A stretch of 64,000 bases of DNA, from NCBI GenBank assembly GCA_900540205.1, contig UQER01000016.1, positions 1 to 64,000 on the forward strand, given 5' to 3'. The stretch comes from an uncultured Porphyromonadaceae bacterium (lineage in GTDB: Bacteria; Bacteroidota; Bacteroidia; Bacteroidales; Muribaculaceae). Each line of letters opens with the position of its first letter. Positions within the stretch are counted from its first letter, which is position 1. Below, piece by piece: positions 50,360-58,970 of this stretch. The notes beneath the pieces were generated by a model. It was given only the letters and a program-made list of their open reading frames with translations, ran no database searches and was not told the DNA's origin. A program made the translations under genes and the position numbers.

Positions 50360-51430
50360 ATGAACACGTTCGGAAATATCTACAGGCTCACATCGTTCGG
50401 CGAAAGTCATGGGCCGGCGGTGGGAGGTGTTGTCGACGGTCTGCCGTCCGGAACGATAATTGATCTTGATGCCGTGCAGCGCTGGCTCGACAGACGTCGG
50501 CCCGGTGTGTCGGCGCTTACCACCTCCCGACGCGAGGCTGACAAAGTGCAGGTGCTGTCGGGGTTGATGGCTTACGACAAGGATTCAGGTGAGTTGTCAG
50601 CACTCACCTCCGATACAGTAACGGCCGTGGCGCTCGGTACGCCCATCGGATTTATGGTGGCCAACACTGATGCCCGTTCGGCCGACTACGATGCCCTGCG
50701 CCATGTCTACCGCCCCTCGCATGCCGATTATGCCTGGGATGCCCGTTATGGAGGCATCCGCGACTGGCGCGGCGGTGGCCGCTCCTCGGGGCGTGAAACC
50801 CTGTCGAGGGTGTTTGCCGGCGCATTGGCAGTGCAGTGGCTTGGCGGCAGGGGGATAGAGATTTCCTCGAGAGTGTCGGCAGTAGGGCAGGTGGCCGCTC
50901 CCGATGAAAAGCAGCTTGCAGACGAGGTGGCACGGGCCATGCGCGATGCCGACAGTGTGGGCGGCATTGTAGAATGCCGTGTTACCGGCATGACCGCGGG
51001 CGTGGGTGAACCGGTGTTCGGCAAACTGCAGCAGATGCTGGCTTCCGCCATGCTTTCCATCGGCGCTGTCAAAGGCTTTGATTATGGCATGGGCTTCGAT
51101 GGCGTGTGTCATCGGGGCAGTGAGATGGCCGACGAGATGGAGCGGTTGCCTGACGGCACCATACGGATGCGGACGAATCATTCAGGCGGCATTCAGGGCG
51201 GTATCTCCAACGGCGAGGATATCTGTATCCGTGTGGCTGTGAAGCCTACCCCTACTATAGCACAGCCGCTCCGCACTGTGACCGACCGTGGGGAAAATGT
51301 GACGCTCGAGGCACACGGAAGGCACGACCCGAGCATACTGCTGCGGGTTCCGGTGGTTGTGGAGTCGATGTGCGCCATCGTTCTGATGGACGCTATGCTG
51401 ATGCGTCAGGCCGGAATGGGGATGATGTAA
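50360..51430 (+). CDS. aroC: Chorismate synthase
   Basis: Last step of the shikimate pathway: converts EPSP to chorismate using reduced FMN. It has 356 residues. The signature start is GNIYRLTSFGESHGPAVGGVVDG. The middle motif DWRGGGRSSGRETLSRVFAGALA (near 135-157) and the late motif THSGGIQGGISNGEDI-type text at NHSGGIQGGISNGED (about 273-287) are intact, followed by VKPTPTI. RHDPSILLRVPVVVESMCAIVLMD closes the protein. It sits 10 bases after ybaK and 12 before the radical SAM gene. Confidence 0.97.
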   Translation: MNTFGNIYRLTSFGESHGPAVGGVVDGLPSGTIIDLDAVQRWLDRRRPGVSALTTSRREADKVQVLSGLMAYDKDSGELSALTSDTVTAVALGTPIGFMVANTDARSADYDALRHVYRPSHADYAWDARYGGIRDWRGGGRSSGRETLSRVFAGALAVQWLGGRGIEISSRVSAVGQVAAPDEKQLADEVARAMRDADSVGGIVECRVTGMTAGVGEPVFGKLQQMLASAMLSIGAVKGFDYGMGFDGVCHRGSEMADEMERLPDGTIRMRTNHSGGIQGGISNGEDICIRVAVKPTPTIAQPLRTVTDRGENVTLEAHGRHDPSILLRVPVVVESMCAIVLMDAMLMRQAGMGMM

Positions 51431-51442
51431 CGGATTGAACTT

Positions 51443-52372
51443 ATGGGACAATTTTACAGGGATTATGCCGATTATCTGGCGGAGCGATTCGAGGGGAAGG
51501 TGCAGAAACTTACGGTGAACGCCGGATTCAGCTGCCCGAACCGCGACGGAACGCTGGGCCGTGGAGGGTGTGTATACTGCAACAATGTGTCCTTTTCGCC
51601 GCAGATTGCCGCAGGCGATGTGGTGCGTCAGCTTGAGGAGGGGAAGCGCTTTTTTGCGCGTAAATATCCTCACATGCGCTATCTGGCCTACTTCCAGAGC
51701 TATACGAACACACATGGCCCCATCGAAGATTTGATGGAGCTTTACGCCCGCGCAGCCGGTGTGGAAGGTGTGGTGGGCATCATAATAGGCACACGTCCTG
51801 ATTGTGTGCCCGACAGCCTGCTTGACCGCTTGATCACGCTACCGGTGCCTGTGATGATGGAGTATGGGGCGGAAACAAGTCACGACACGACCCTTACTGC
51901 CATAAACCGCTGCCACACATGGGCGCAGACGGTTGATGCCGTGGAGCGCACCGCGGCACGTGGCATTGACGTGGGGCTGCATTTCATAATGGGGCTGCCG
52001 GGCGAGACGCGCGCCATGATGCTTGAAACCGTGCGCCGTGCTGCCGCGCTGCCGGTGACGACTGTGAAATTCCACCAGCTACAGGTAATTGCCGGTACGC
52101 CGCTTGCGCGCGAAGCCGTGTGGTCTGAAGACAAAAGCCGGGCAACCTTCCGCGGGCTGCCCGTACATATGTTTACGGTTGAGGAATATGTGGAGCTGTG
52201 TGTGGAGATTGTGCGGGAACTCAGGCAAGCCAATCCGGCGGTGGCCATAGAGCGCTTCACGTCGCAGGCTCCCGAAGGGATGCTGGTGGCGCCGCGGTGG
52301 GGGCTGAAAAATTATCAGTTTGTCAATCTGCTCACCAACCGGTTTCGGCAAATTGAAACAGAAAAATTGTAG
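51443..52372 (+). CDS. Radical SAM protein (YhcC/YtqA, TIGR01212 type)
   Basis: A 309-residue cytosolic iron-sulfur protein. The cluster cysteines are C31, C43 and C46 in FSCPNRDGTLGRGGCVYCNN, the spacing of the TIGR01212 group rather than the plain CxxxCxxC. YFQSYTNTHGPIEDLMELY (about 75-93), VVGIIIGTRPDCVPDSLLD and YGAETSHDTTLTAINRCHTW match the family. The reaction is unknown. It is the last gene of the ybaK-aroC operon. Its last codons run into the dispersed repeat at 52367, whose first ten bases include the stop codon. Confidence 0.9.
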   Translation: MGQFYRDYADYLAERFEGKVQKLTVNAGFSCPNRDGTLGRGGCVYCNNVSFSPQIAAGDVVRQLEEGKRFFARKYPHMRYLAYFQSYTNTHGPIEDLMELYARAAGVEGVVGIIIGTRPDCVPDSLLDRLITLPVPVMMEYGAETSHDTTLTAINRCHTWAQTVDAVERTAARGIDVGLHFIMGLPGETRAMMLETVRRAAALPVTTVKFHQLQVIAGTPLAREAVWSEDKSRATFRGLPVHMFTVEEYVELCVEIVRELRQANPAVAIERFTSQAPEGMLVAPRWGLKNYQFVNLLTNRFRQIETEKL

Positions 52373-52481
52373 GGAGATGCCTTTGGCATGTGAGTCAGGC
52401 TTGCTCTCCCCAAGAACTATAAACCAGGGTTGTTTCACATGCCAAAGGCATGTACCTGCAAGTTGTAGGGAGTTGAGCCTG
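52367..52481 (+). repeat. Dispersed palindromic intergenic element, complete copy
   Basis: Flanked by the direct 10-mer ttgtagggag (52367-52376 and 52463-52472). Inside, 17-base arms 52377-52393 and 52435-52451 are perfect inverted copies, and each arm is itself a small palindrome (atgcc-ttt-ggcat). The core between them holds CTCTCCCCAAGAACTATAAACC and GGGTTG. The left-edge element (1-90, minus strand) has the same order and core but arms built on gtcgcgac. tcaggc and gcctga form a further outer pair. No open frame is present. Confidence 0.75.
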
Positions 52482-52496
52482 AAATAGATAAGTAAA

Positions 52497-53087
52497 TCAG
52501 CGGGTCAGGACGATGTTTTTTTCGGCGGCGATGCGGCGCATGTTTAGCACGGCGTAGCGCATGCGGCCCAGTGCGGTGTTGATGCTCACGCCTGTGGCTT
52601 CGGCTATCTCTTTGAAGCTCATGTTGCGGTAGAAGCGCATGTCGAGTACCTGGCGCTGCAGTTCAGGAAGTGAATCCATGATGCGGCGCACATCCTCGTT
52701 GATCTGCGTGGTGATGAGGATGTCCTCAATGTTTTCCTCGCTGAGGTCGCGGCGGTTGAGCATATCGGTGTCCTCCTGGTCGGCCGACACGGTGTTCTCG
52801 CTTTTACCCTGACGGAAAAAGTCGATGATGAGGTTATGGGCTATGCGTGTTATCCATGCCGAAAACTTTCCGGCATCGGTGTATCTTCCCTGCTTGATGG
52901 TCGTGATGGCTTTGACGAAAGTCTCCTGAAAGATATCGTCGGCCACATCCTTGTTCTTGATTATGTTTAGAATGTAGGTGAAAACTCGGGTCTGATGCCT
53001 GCGGAGAAGGGTGTCAAACGCTTTGTTGTCACCATTGGCGTAGGCTTTTACCAACATCTCGTCGGTTAGCCGGTTCATTTTCTGCAT
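52497..53087 (-). CDS. ECF-like RNA polymerase sigma factor
   Basis: A 196-residue sigma-70 family protein. Region 2 includes FDTLLRRHQTRVFTYILNII and the core-binding DVADDIFQETFVKAITTI (about 48-65). Region 4 has LPELQRQVLDMRFYRNMSFKEIAEATGVSINTALGRMRYAVLNMRR, a clear helix-turn-helix. A longer acidic linker (SADQEDTDMLNRRDLSEENIEDI) joins them. No anti-sigma gene is adjacent. It appears to belong to the stand-alone sigma factor group widely conserved in Bacteroidota. It is read from a perfect housekeeping promoter through a leader of about 150 bases. The start at 53087 (or 53078) is supported by position only. Confidence 0.93.
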   Translation of the reverse strand: MQKMNRLTDEMLVKAYANGDNKAFDTLLRRHQTRVFTYILNIIKNKDVADDIFQETFVKAITTIKQGRYTDAGKFSAWITRIAHNLIIDFFRQGKSENTVSADQEDTDMLNRRDLSEENIEDILITTQINEDVRRIMDSLPELQRQVLDMRFYRNMSFKEIAEATGVSINTALGRMRYAVLNMRRIAAEKNIVLTR

Positions 53088-53246
53088 TGTGTCTGTGTTG
53101 ATTTAAAAGATGGTGTAGAGGTCTGTCTATAGGCTATAGTTTTTAGTGGTTGGGTTGATGATAAATTAAAAATGTTGAATTGATTGACTGACTGTGTCTG
53201 AATCGTTTTTAGTTGTTCTTGGTTAAAGTATCTGTTTTTTCTAATA

Positions 53247-53278
53247 CAAAGATATGCAATTTTGCCGACACTTCAAAA
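53247..53278 (-). promoter_or_regulatory. Promoter of the sigma factor gene
   Basis: Minus-strand TTTTG (53278-53274), exact 19-base spacer and TATCTTTG (53254-53247): a full Bacteroidota consensus. Predicted start near 53240, so the sigma-factor leader is about 150 bases long and AT-rich. Confidence 0.85.
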
Positions 53279-53634
53279 TCTGTAATTAAAAGTGACGGAC
53301 AATTTAGCTTTTTTTTGCTATCCGGGGCAATAACCGGCCTGCTCATTCCGTTACGTGGCGGTCCCCTTGCCTCCAAAAAGGATTGTGGCCGAATTGAAAA
53401 CAAAATTTTAACGGTTGCAAAATAAAACGGCTTTACAGTGCGTTATATAGATGTGATTTAAAAGATGTTCCGGTAGCGATGGCTTCCGGCAATAGATTCG
53501 CTCCGGCTGCTGATGAGGCCGGGGTGCATGAACAAAATTCATCACTGAACAATTATTAAACCATACGGTGGTATTCAGCCCCTGTGGCCTGATAACTGCT
53601 GTAAAAAGGCGCTTGTCGTCATTCTGCATTGCCT
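53279..53634. other. Intergenic stretch without a recognisable feature
   Basis: 356 bases between the sigma-factor promoter and the small protein gene. Composition is mixed, with short imperfect inverted repeats only (for example ttccgg at 53468 and 53485). I find no consensus promoter, gene or terminator. Confidence 0.5.
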
Positions 53635-53808
53635 ATGAATAATGACTCTACTCCGTTGAAAACATCCTCCAGACCCCGCCGGCAGTCGCAGTCCGGCTGT
53701 AACCCTGCCCCCCGCAAGTCGACAATTGCATTTATCCGCCAGTTTGCACGCGCCTATTCATGCGCCCCGACCCTTCCTGTGGCCCTCGGCGGATTTGTTG
53801 CCAACTGA
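53635..53808 (+). CDS. Conserved-looking small protein, 57 residues
   Basis: An open frame from ATG 53635 to TGA 53806. The first 25 residues are polar and basic (SRPRRQSQSG), then a compact block PRKSTIAFIRQFARAYSCAP with a hydrophobic-basic helix pattern, ending LPVALGGFVAN. I recall short Bacteroidales proteins with the same design (basic, Ser/Pro-rich start; a TIxFxRQFARxY block; LGxxVxN end), but cannot confirm this here. No signal peptide or Cys pair. It lies 54 bases before the glycosyltransferase gene. No consensus promoter is visible. Real gene status is likely but not proven; the function is unknown. Confidence 0.55.
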   Translation: MNNDSTPLKTSSRPRRQSQSGCNPAPRKSTIAFIRQFARAYSCAPTLPVALGGFVAN

Positions 53809-53862
53809 CATTGCCAACTGCCGGAAAATCTTATGTAGTGCCTTTAATCGTACGACCATATC

Positions 53863-54942
53863 ATGAAAAGAGATAGGGTTATTAAAACTTTGTGTCTTGG
53901 AATCGCCCATTTTATAGATAAGAACGGCTATCAGGCGCAGGTTTATAAAAAGCACGGTGAACGGATAAGGTATCTGGTGACGGATGTAACCGGACAGACT
54001 AAGCATTTCCGGCTCAAATATGATGCCGATGTGAAGATTGTGCCGGAAAACAAGTTGGGCCGGCTATGGCATACCGTTGCCGCATTGCTGACTTACCGGC
54101 CGCACAATGTGGAATTGTATCTGACCGGATACATGGCGCTGCCGTATGCACTCCTTGCAAAAATCACGGGGAGAAATCTGATTGTGATACTTAGGGGCTT
54201 GGAATTCAAGTCACACAGGACTACGTGGTACTACGCTTTGGTGCTGAAAATGTCAGATTTGATCATAGCTAAGGAATTTTATCTGAATGAGGGTGCCATC
54301 AGGCTTAAACTTGGACACAAAACTCACATGTTGCACAATTGTGTGCCTGATGTTTCGGGAGGTATGTCTCCATATGCCGGCAGGACGATAGATCTGTTGT
54401 TCCTGAACACGCCGCGCAGGATGCGCCATGTGCTTTTTCTGGTCGATGTCATAGCAAAACTTCTGGAAAGGAATCCCGGCTTGAAAGTGACCATCGCGGG
54501 TTTCGGTGTGCTGGATGAGAAATATAATTCGATTGAGCTTGACTATCAGCGTGAAGTGCTGCATAAGATTGAGGCACTTGCCCTGAAGGATAAAATTGAA
54601 CTTAAAGGGTTCGTGCGGAATGCTCCGGAGCTGATGTCGGCAAGTAAGGTGTTTATTCTGCCGGCAGATGTGATTTATTGCAATTATGCTTTGCTTGAGG
54701 CCATGTCGTGCGGATGTGTCCCGGTTGTGGCCGATGGCGAGGGCGCACGCCTTGTGGTGGAAGATGGAGTGGGCGGATTTGTCAGGCCTCTGTCTGTGCC
54801 TGCGTTTGTCAATGCAGTTGAAAGCGCCTTGCAACCGGAAATGTGGGAACGTTATTCCCAAAATGCCAGAAGGAAAATAGACGAGGAATATTCCATTGAG
54901 TCATGGTATGCGGGTATCTGCAACATAAGGGGTCAAATATAA
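53863..54942 (+). CDS. Glycosyltransferase (GT-B fold, GT4-like)
   Basis: A 359-residue cytosolic or membrane-associated transferase. The C-terminal donor domain has LLFLNTPRRMRHVLFLVDVI, LKVTIAGFGVLDEKY, and the diagnostic ALLEAMSCGCVPVVADGEGARLVVEDGVGGFVRPL at about 270-304, with the E-x7-E type sugar-binding pattern. The N-terminal half is weakly conserved. Sugar and acceptor are unknown. The base composition is visibly lower in GC than in most of the window, as in the following GT2 gene; such islands often encode strain-variable surface glycans. The GT2 gene follows 23 bases later. Confidence 0.85.
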   Translation: MKRDRVIKTLCLGIAHFIDKNGYQAQVYKKHGERIRYLVTDVTGQTKHFRLKYDADVKIVPENKLGRLWHTVAALLTYRPHNVELYLTGYMALPYALLAKITGRNLIVILRGLEFKSHRTTWYYALVLKMSDLIIAKEFYLNEGAIRLKLGHKTHMLHNCVPDVSGGMSPYAGRTIDLLFLNTPRRMRHVLFLVDVIAKLLERNPGLKVTIAGFGVLDEKYNSIELDYQREVLHKIEALALKDKIELKGFVRNAPELMSASKVFILPADVIYCNYALLEAMSCGCVPVVADGEGARLVVEDGVGGFVRPLSVPAFVNAVESALQPEMWERYSQNARRKIDEEYSIESWYAGICNIRGQI

Positions 54943-54965
54943 GATATCAATGTTAATGTAGACAA

Positions 54966-55871
54966 ATGTCAGGCGAAGAAACTGGTGAATTCGGGAAGAT
55001 GAACCGATTTGACATTTCTGTTATTGTTCCGTGCTTTAAACCCGAAGCGCGGTTTCTGCGTCAGTGTCTGCATTCTCTGTGCGGGCAGACTTTGCCGCAT
55101 TCACGCTATGAGGTTATTCTGATACTGAACGGTTGCGGTGAACCATGGCTCTCTGTGGCAAATGATATGATCGGAGCATTTGAGCTGGATTTCAACATAA
55201 CTTTGCTGCATACCATGGAGCGTGGAGTCAGTAATGCGAGAAACCTCGGGCTTGATGCGGCCCGAGGTGAGTATATTGCCTTCGTGGATTATGATGACTA
55301 TCTGTCCGGTTCCTATCTTGAATCGCTCCTAAGAGTTGCTTCTCCGACTGTGGTGGCCCTTAGCGATGCTTTCCCGTTTCACGACGGTTGTGCCGGCGTG
55401 ATGGATGATCGCGAGGCTCAATGTCATAAAGCCTGGTCTCAATACAGAGATGCCGTGTCGCCGTCGTTGTACGATGTGCGGCGTCTGTTCAATGGGCCGT
55501 GTATGAAACTTGTTCACAGATCAATTATAGGCCCGACGCGTAACGACCCGTCATTCCCAAGTTGTGGGGATGTGGTCTTTATGTTCGAGATTTCCAGGAA
55601 TATCAGGAGTGTGAAATTCGTGAGCGACGGTAGCGCGGTGTATTACAGACGATATCACAAAGCTTCCATTGTGATGTCATTGACATTCCGTGAGGTGGTG
55701 TATGGCCGTTTGCATTTGTGCATGGCAATCACCCGTATTTGGTGCCGTGCGCCATTCCGGTATAATTGGCCGTTTGCGTTGTCACGATATCTCGGAGCGT
55801 CCAAAGCGGTTTTGAACAGGTGTCGGATTGAGCTGAGACGGCTGCTGTTGTTGCCGCGGTGGCGTCGGTAG
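54966..55871 (+). CDS. Glycosyltransferase family 2
   Basis: Up to 301 residues. The GT-A domain starts FDISVIVPCFKPEARFLRQCL, so the ATG at 54999 (MNRFDIS) is an equally good start. SNARNLGLDAARGEYIAFVDYDDYLSG at about 90-115 carries the DxD-like metal site. NGPCMKLVHRSII with a later SCGDVVFMFEI is the typical acceptor-side region. The C-terminus is basic and aromatic (RIELRRLLLLPRWRR). No membrane helix. Its specificity is unknown. With the preceding GT4-like gene it forms a two-gene glycosylation cassette of lower GC content, bounded by the small protein and the porin. Confidence 0.87.
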   Translation: MSGEETGEFGKMNRFDISVIVPCFKPEARFLRQCLHSLCGQTLPHSRYEVILILNGCGEPWLSVANDMIGAFELDFNITLLHTMERGVSNARNLGLDAARGEYIAFVDYDDYLSGSYLESLLRVASPTVVALSDAFPFHDGCAGVMDDREAQCHKAWSQYRDAVSPSLYDVRRLFNGPCMKLVHRSIIGPTRNDPSFPSCGDVVFMFEISRNIRSVKFVSDGSAVYYRRYHKASIVMSLTFREVVYGRLHLCMAITRIWCRAPFRYNWPFALSRYLGASKAVLNRCRIELRRLLLLPRWRR

Positions 55872-55895
55872 GTTTTATGACCGGCTGATTGTCTG

Positions 55896-57266
55896 TCAGA
55901 AGGAGAAAATCAGCTGGGTCTGCACGCGGTTGTCGTTGGCGCTGCCGAGGTCGTAGGTGGAGCGGCGTCCGAAATCATATTCTATTCCCCACTGCAGATA
56001 GCTGGAGATAGTGTAGAAGCAGTTGGCCGCCACATAGACTGCATGCCGGTAGTTGTTGTCCGACGCCACGCCGTTGTCATCATTGAGTGTGGCGTATTCA
56101 CCCACGTTCCAGATGCGTGCGTATGAGCCCACAACATTGAATTGCAGGCGCTTGGTGGCGTTGTATGAGGCGCCGAACACAAGACCCATCATCGGGTTGC
56201 TTTCCATTTCGCCCACATGGTCGTCTTTCGGGGTGAAAGAAATCTGACGTCCGGCTATGTCCTGGATGTAGTTGGCTATGCCTTTTCCGTAGATGGCCTG
56301 GAAGTTGAACACCAGCGGCTTGTAGAAACTGAAGTTGCCCGACAGCTGTGCTCCCCAGCCTGTGATGTGGCGGGTGCGGTCGGCAATGAGGTCGCGGTAG
56401 GCGAAATTGCGCAGGATACCGCTAAGGCGGATGCGGTTGTTCTCGGAGCCTTCATACTGAATCCATACCGGAATGTCGGGGATGAGCTGATTGACTTCGT
56501 CGGTGACCTTTACGTTGAAAAATTCGTGGGAGTAGTCCTTGCCACGGTACACTCCGTTGGACGAATAGAACGTGGGCACCTCAAGTCCGGCTGCAAAGCT
56601 GAATCCGCTGAACGACGGAGATTTGTAGCTCAGCGAGTAGGCTGTGCCACCAACATCGCCGCAAGGTCCTTCAGGGTCGATTGTCGGGGGCTGCACTGCA
56701 TCGCCGTCCTGCAGCAGTGTGGCTGTCTCACCGAAGGTGATGCCGCGCCAGTTGATGTAGGCGCGTTTGAGCAGGGCGTTGTTTTTCGAACCGTTGGTGC
56801 CTATTTTGATGTAACCTGTAATCTGGTTATCAGTCCCTCCGAGCCCCACGATGGTGAAGTCGAAATAGGATTGGAGCGGATTGATGAAGAAAGCTCCCTT
56901 CTTGCCCGGCTGTGCCGGAACGGGGATGGCTCCTGTGGTGAAGTCAATGCCTCCGCCGTCGGCGTTATAGAGGTCGTTGCCTATGTCATAACCCAGTATG
57001 GGGTTGATTACACCGCCGATTGAGAGCACGAACTTGTTGTCGGCCGTGCGAATGGCGAACTTTGGTTTGGATACGGTTTGCGGCTCGGCCGGACGTCCTT
57101 TTTCAAGAATCTCGGAGAGTTCAGGGCTTACATGCACAATTTCGAAGGTGGAGGTGCTGAGAATCACATCTTCGTCGGGGGCGGAGTTCCCCTCGGTCTG
57201 TGCGTGTGCCGGAGTTGCGGCGCATGCGACAATGATGGCCGGCAACATGAGGTTGCGTGTGTTCAT
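55896..57266 (-). CDS. DcaP-like outer-membrane porin
   Basis: A 456-residue predicted outer-membrane beta barrel. The signal peptide ends at about residue 22 (TPAHAQ). A short helical segment FEIVHVSPELSEILEKGRP precedes the barrel, as in DcaP trimeric porins. Strands with alternating hydrophobic residues follow (NKFVLSIGGVINPILGYDIG; GYIKIGTNGSKNNALLKRAYINWRGITFGETATLLQD). The C-terminus is VQTQLIFSF, ending in the Phe expected for barrel assembly. The substrate is unknown; small anionic solutes are typical for the family. It converges on the GT2 gene with 24 bases between stop codons. Confidence 0.85.
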   Translation of the reverse strand: MNTRNLMLPAIIVACAATPAHAQTEGNSAPDEDVILSTSTFEIVHVSPELSEILEKGRPAEPQTVSKPKFAIRTADNKFVLSIGGVINPILGYDIGNDLYNADGGGIDFTTGAIPVPAQPGKKGAFFINPLQSYFDFTIVGLGGTDNQITGYIKIGTNGSKNNALLKRAYINWRGITFGETATLLQDGDAVQPPTIDPEGPCGDVGGTAYSLSYKSPSFSGFSFAAGLEVPTFYSSNGVYRGKDYSHEFFNVKVTDEVNQLIPDIPVWIQYEGSENNRIRLSGILRNFAYRDLIADRTRHITGWGAQLSGNFSFYKPLVFNFQAIYGKGIANYIQDIAGRQISFTPKDDHVGEMESNPMMGLVFGASYNATKRLQFNVVGSYARIWNVGEYATLNDDNGVASDNNYRHAVYVAANCFYTISSYLQWGIEYDFGRRSTYDLGSANDNRVQTQLIFSF

Positions 57267-57362
57267 AATATAAATTATTGAAAAGAAGTATGATGTAAGT
57301 ATGAATTATTACAAAAAAGAGCACTTAAGTCTGAGATCGTAATCCCTGACTATGAAAATAAA

Positions 57363-57392
57363 ATGCCTGAACCGTGTGAATGGTTCAGGCAT
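57363..57392. terminator. Terminator after the CCA-adding enzyme gene
   Basis: An 11-bp stem at 57363-57373 pairing with 57382-57392 around an 8-base loop. On the minus strand TTTATTTTC follows; on the plus strand catggctttttaa follows. It lies 43 bases after the minus-strand stop codon. Confidence 0.85.
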
Positions 57393-57434
57393 CATGGCTT
57401 TTTAACTGTGGGGCTGAATTGGAATGATATGTGT

Positions 57435-58880
57435 TCAATGTACAGGGGTGAGACCGAGCTGGTCGGCAGCGTAGCTGAGCATGAGGTTGCGTGCAGCCTC
57501 GTAGTCGTTGGGAATGACGCCGTCGAGAATGGCATTCTTAATGTGTTCCTTGATGAGGCCAATCTCCTTGCATTGTCCCAGTCCGAAAGTCTGCATGATT
57601 TCGTTGCCGTCGACGGGGGGCTGAAAGTTGCGTATGCGGTCGCGTTCCTCCAGTTCGGCCATCTTTTGCTTCACAAGCTCGTAGTTGGAGCGGAAGCGTT
57701 CCACTTTCATCTGGTTTTTCGACGTGATGTCGGCATTGCAGAGCAGCATGAGGTCGTCGATGTCGTCGCCTGCGTCGAACAGGAGGCGTCGCACGGCCGA
57801 ATCCGTCACCTCGTCCTCAACCAGGGCGATGGGGCGCATGTGCAGGTCGACAAGCTTCTGAACGTATTTCATGTGCTCGTTCAGGGGGAGTTTCATGCGG
57901 CGGAATATACGCGGAATCATTTTGGCCCCCACTGCATTGTGGCCGTGGAAGGTCCATCCGGCGTGGTCGTCCCACCGCTTGGTGACAGGTTTTGCTATGT
58001 CGTGGAGCAGAGCTGCCCACCGGAGCCATACGTTGTCGGTCTGTGCGGCCACGTTGTCGAGCACGGCGAGGGTGTGGAAAAAGTTGTCCTTGTGTCCCAC
58101 ACCTTTGCGCATCTCCACACCTTTGAGGGCGGCCAGTTCGGGGAATATGATTTTCAGCAGTCCGGAGCGGAAAAGCAGCATCCATCCCAGCGAGGGCCGG
58201 CGTGACTGCATGATTTTCATCAGCTCCACTGTCACCCGTTCATTGGATATGATGTTGATGCGTTGGGCGTTGCGTGTTATGGCCTGAAAGGTTTCCGGCA
58301 CGATGTCAAATCCGAGTTGGGTGGCGAACCGGATGGCACGCATCATGCGCAGCGGGTCGTCGCTGAATGTCACATCGGGGTCGAGCGGCGTTCGTATGAG
58401 CCGCTCCTTGAGGTCGGCCACTCCGTTGTAGAGGTCAATGAGCGTTCCGAAACGTTCGGCGTTGACGCACATGGCCATAGCGTTGATAGTGAAGTCACGG
58501 CGCGATATGTCATCGTTCAGGGTGCCGTCCTCCACTATCGGGTTGCGGCTTTCGCGGTGATACGATTCCTTGCGGGCGCCAACGAATTCAAGCTCCATGT
58601 CGTGCCGTTTCACCTGTGCCGTGCCGAAATTCTTGAATACCGACAGATGGCTCCCTTTCAGTTTCTTTGCAACGTTGCGGGCCACATCTATGCCGCTCCC
58701 TACGGTCACGAAGTCAACATCGGTGGATGGGCGTTGCAGCATGATGTCGCGTACGTAGCCGCCCACAACATAGCATTCGCGGCCAAGTTCGTCGGCTGCT
58801 TCCCCTACCATGTGGAACACGGGAAGGTCGATAGCCTGTTTCAGTTGTTCGGGGTCTGTTATGGGGCTTATTGATGGCAT
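57435..58880 (-). CDS. CCA tRNA nucleotidyltransferase with HD domain
   Basis: Adds or repairs the 3' CCA of tRNA. It has 481 residues. The class II polymerase head has CYVVGGYVRDIMLQRPSTDVDFVTVG at about 35-60 with the GGxVRD and DxD motifs, then RRDFTINAMAM. The B/A base-selection motif DDPLRMMRAIRFATQLGF is near 174-191. The HD phosphohydrolase domain has WAALLHDIAKPVTKRWDDHAGW near 287-308. Whether it adds all of CCA or only part is not visible, but a single enzyme of this type is normal in Bacteroidales. It stands upstream of its own terminator and 90 bases after the M24 peptidase gene. Confidence 0.93.
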   Translation of the reverse strand: MPSISPITDPEQLKQAIDLPVFHMVGEAADELGRECYVVGGYVRDIMLQRPSTDVDFVTVGSGIDVARNVAKKLKGSHLSVFKNFGTAQVKRHDMELEFVGARKESYHRESRNPIVEDGTLNDDISRRDFTINAMAMCVNAERFGTLIDLYNGVADLKERLIRTPLDPDVTFSDDPLRMMRAIRFATQLGFDIVPETFQAITRNAQRINIISNERVTVELMKIMQSRRPSLGWMLLFRSGLLKIIFPELAALKGVEMRKGVGHKDNFFHTLAVLDNVAAQTDNVWLRWAALLHDIAKPVTKRWDDHAGWTFHGHNAVGAKMIPRIFRRMKLPLNEHMKYVQKLVDLHMRPIALVEDEVTDSAVRRLLFDAGDDIDDLMLLCNADITSKNQMKVERFRSNYELVKQKMAELEERDRIRNFQPPVDGNEIMQTFGLGQCKEIGLIKEHIKNAILDGVIPNDYEAARNLMLSYAADQLGLTPVH

Positions 58881-58970
58881 TTCTTATGGGCAGTGAGTTT
58901 AGTTCAATAATATCTGGATAGAGCGGGGCGCGGTGAGGTGCTCTGGTGGAGGGCGGCGGGAGGGTGAGTG

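Noticed and set aside
53213..53425. 70-codon plus-strand frame in the sigma-factor upstream region
   Set aside because: It runs antisense through the sigma-factor promoter and shows no protein-like conservation.
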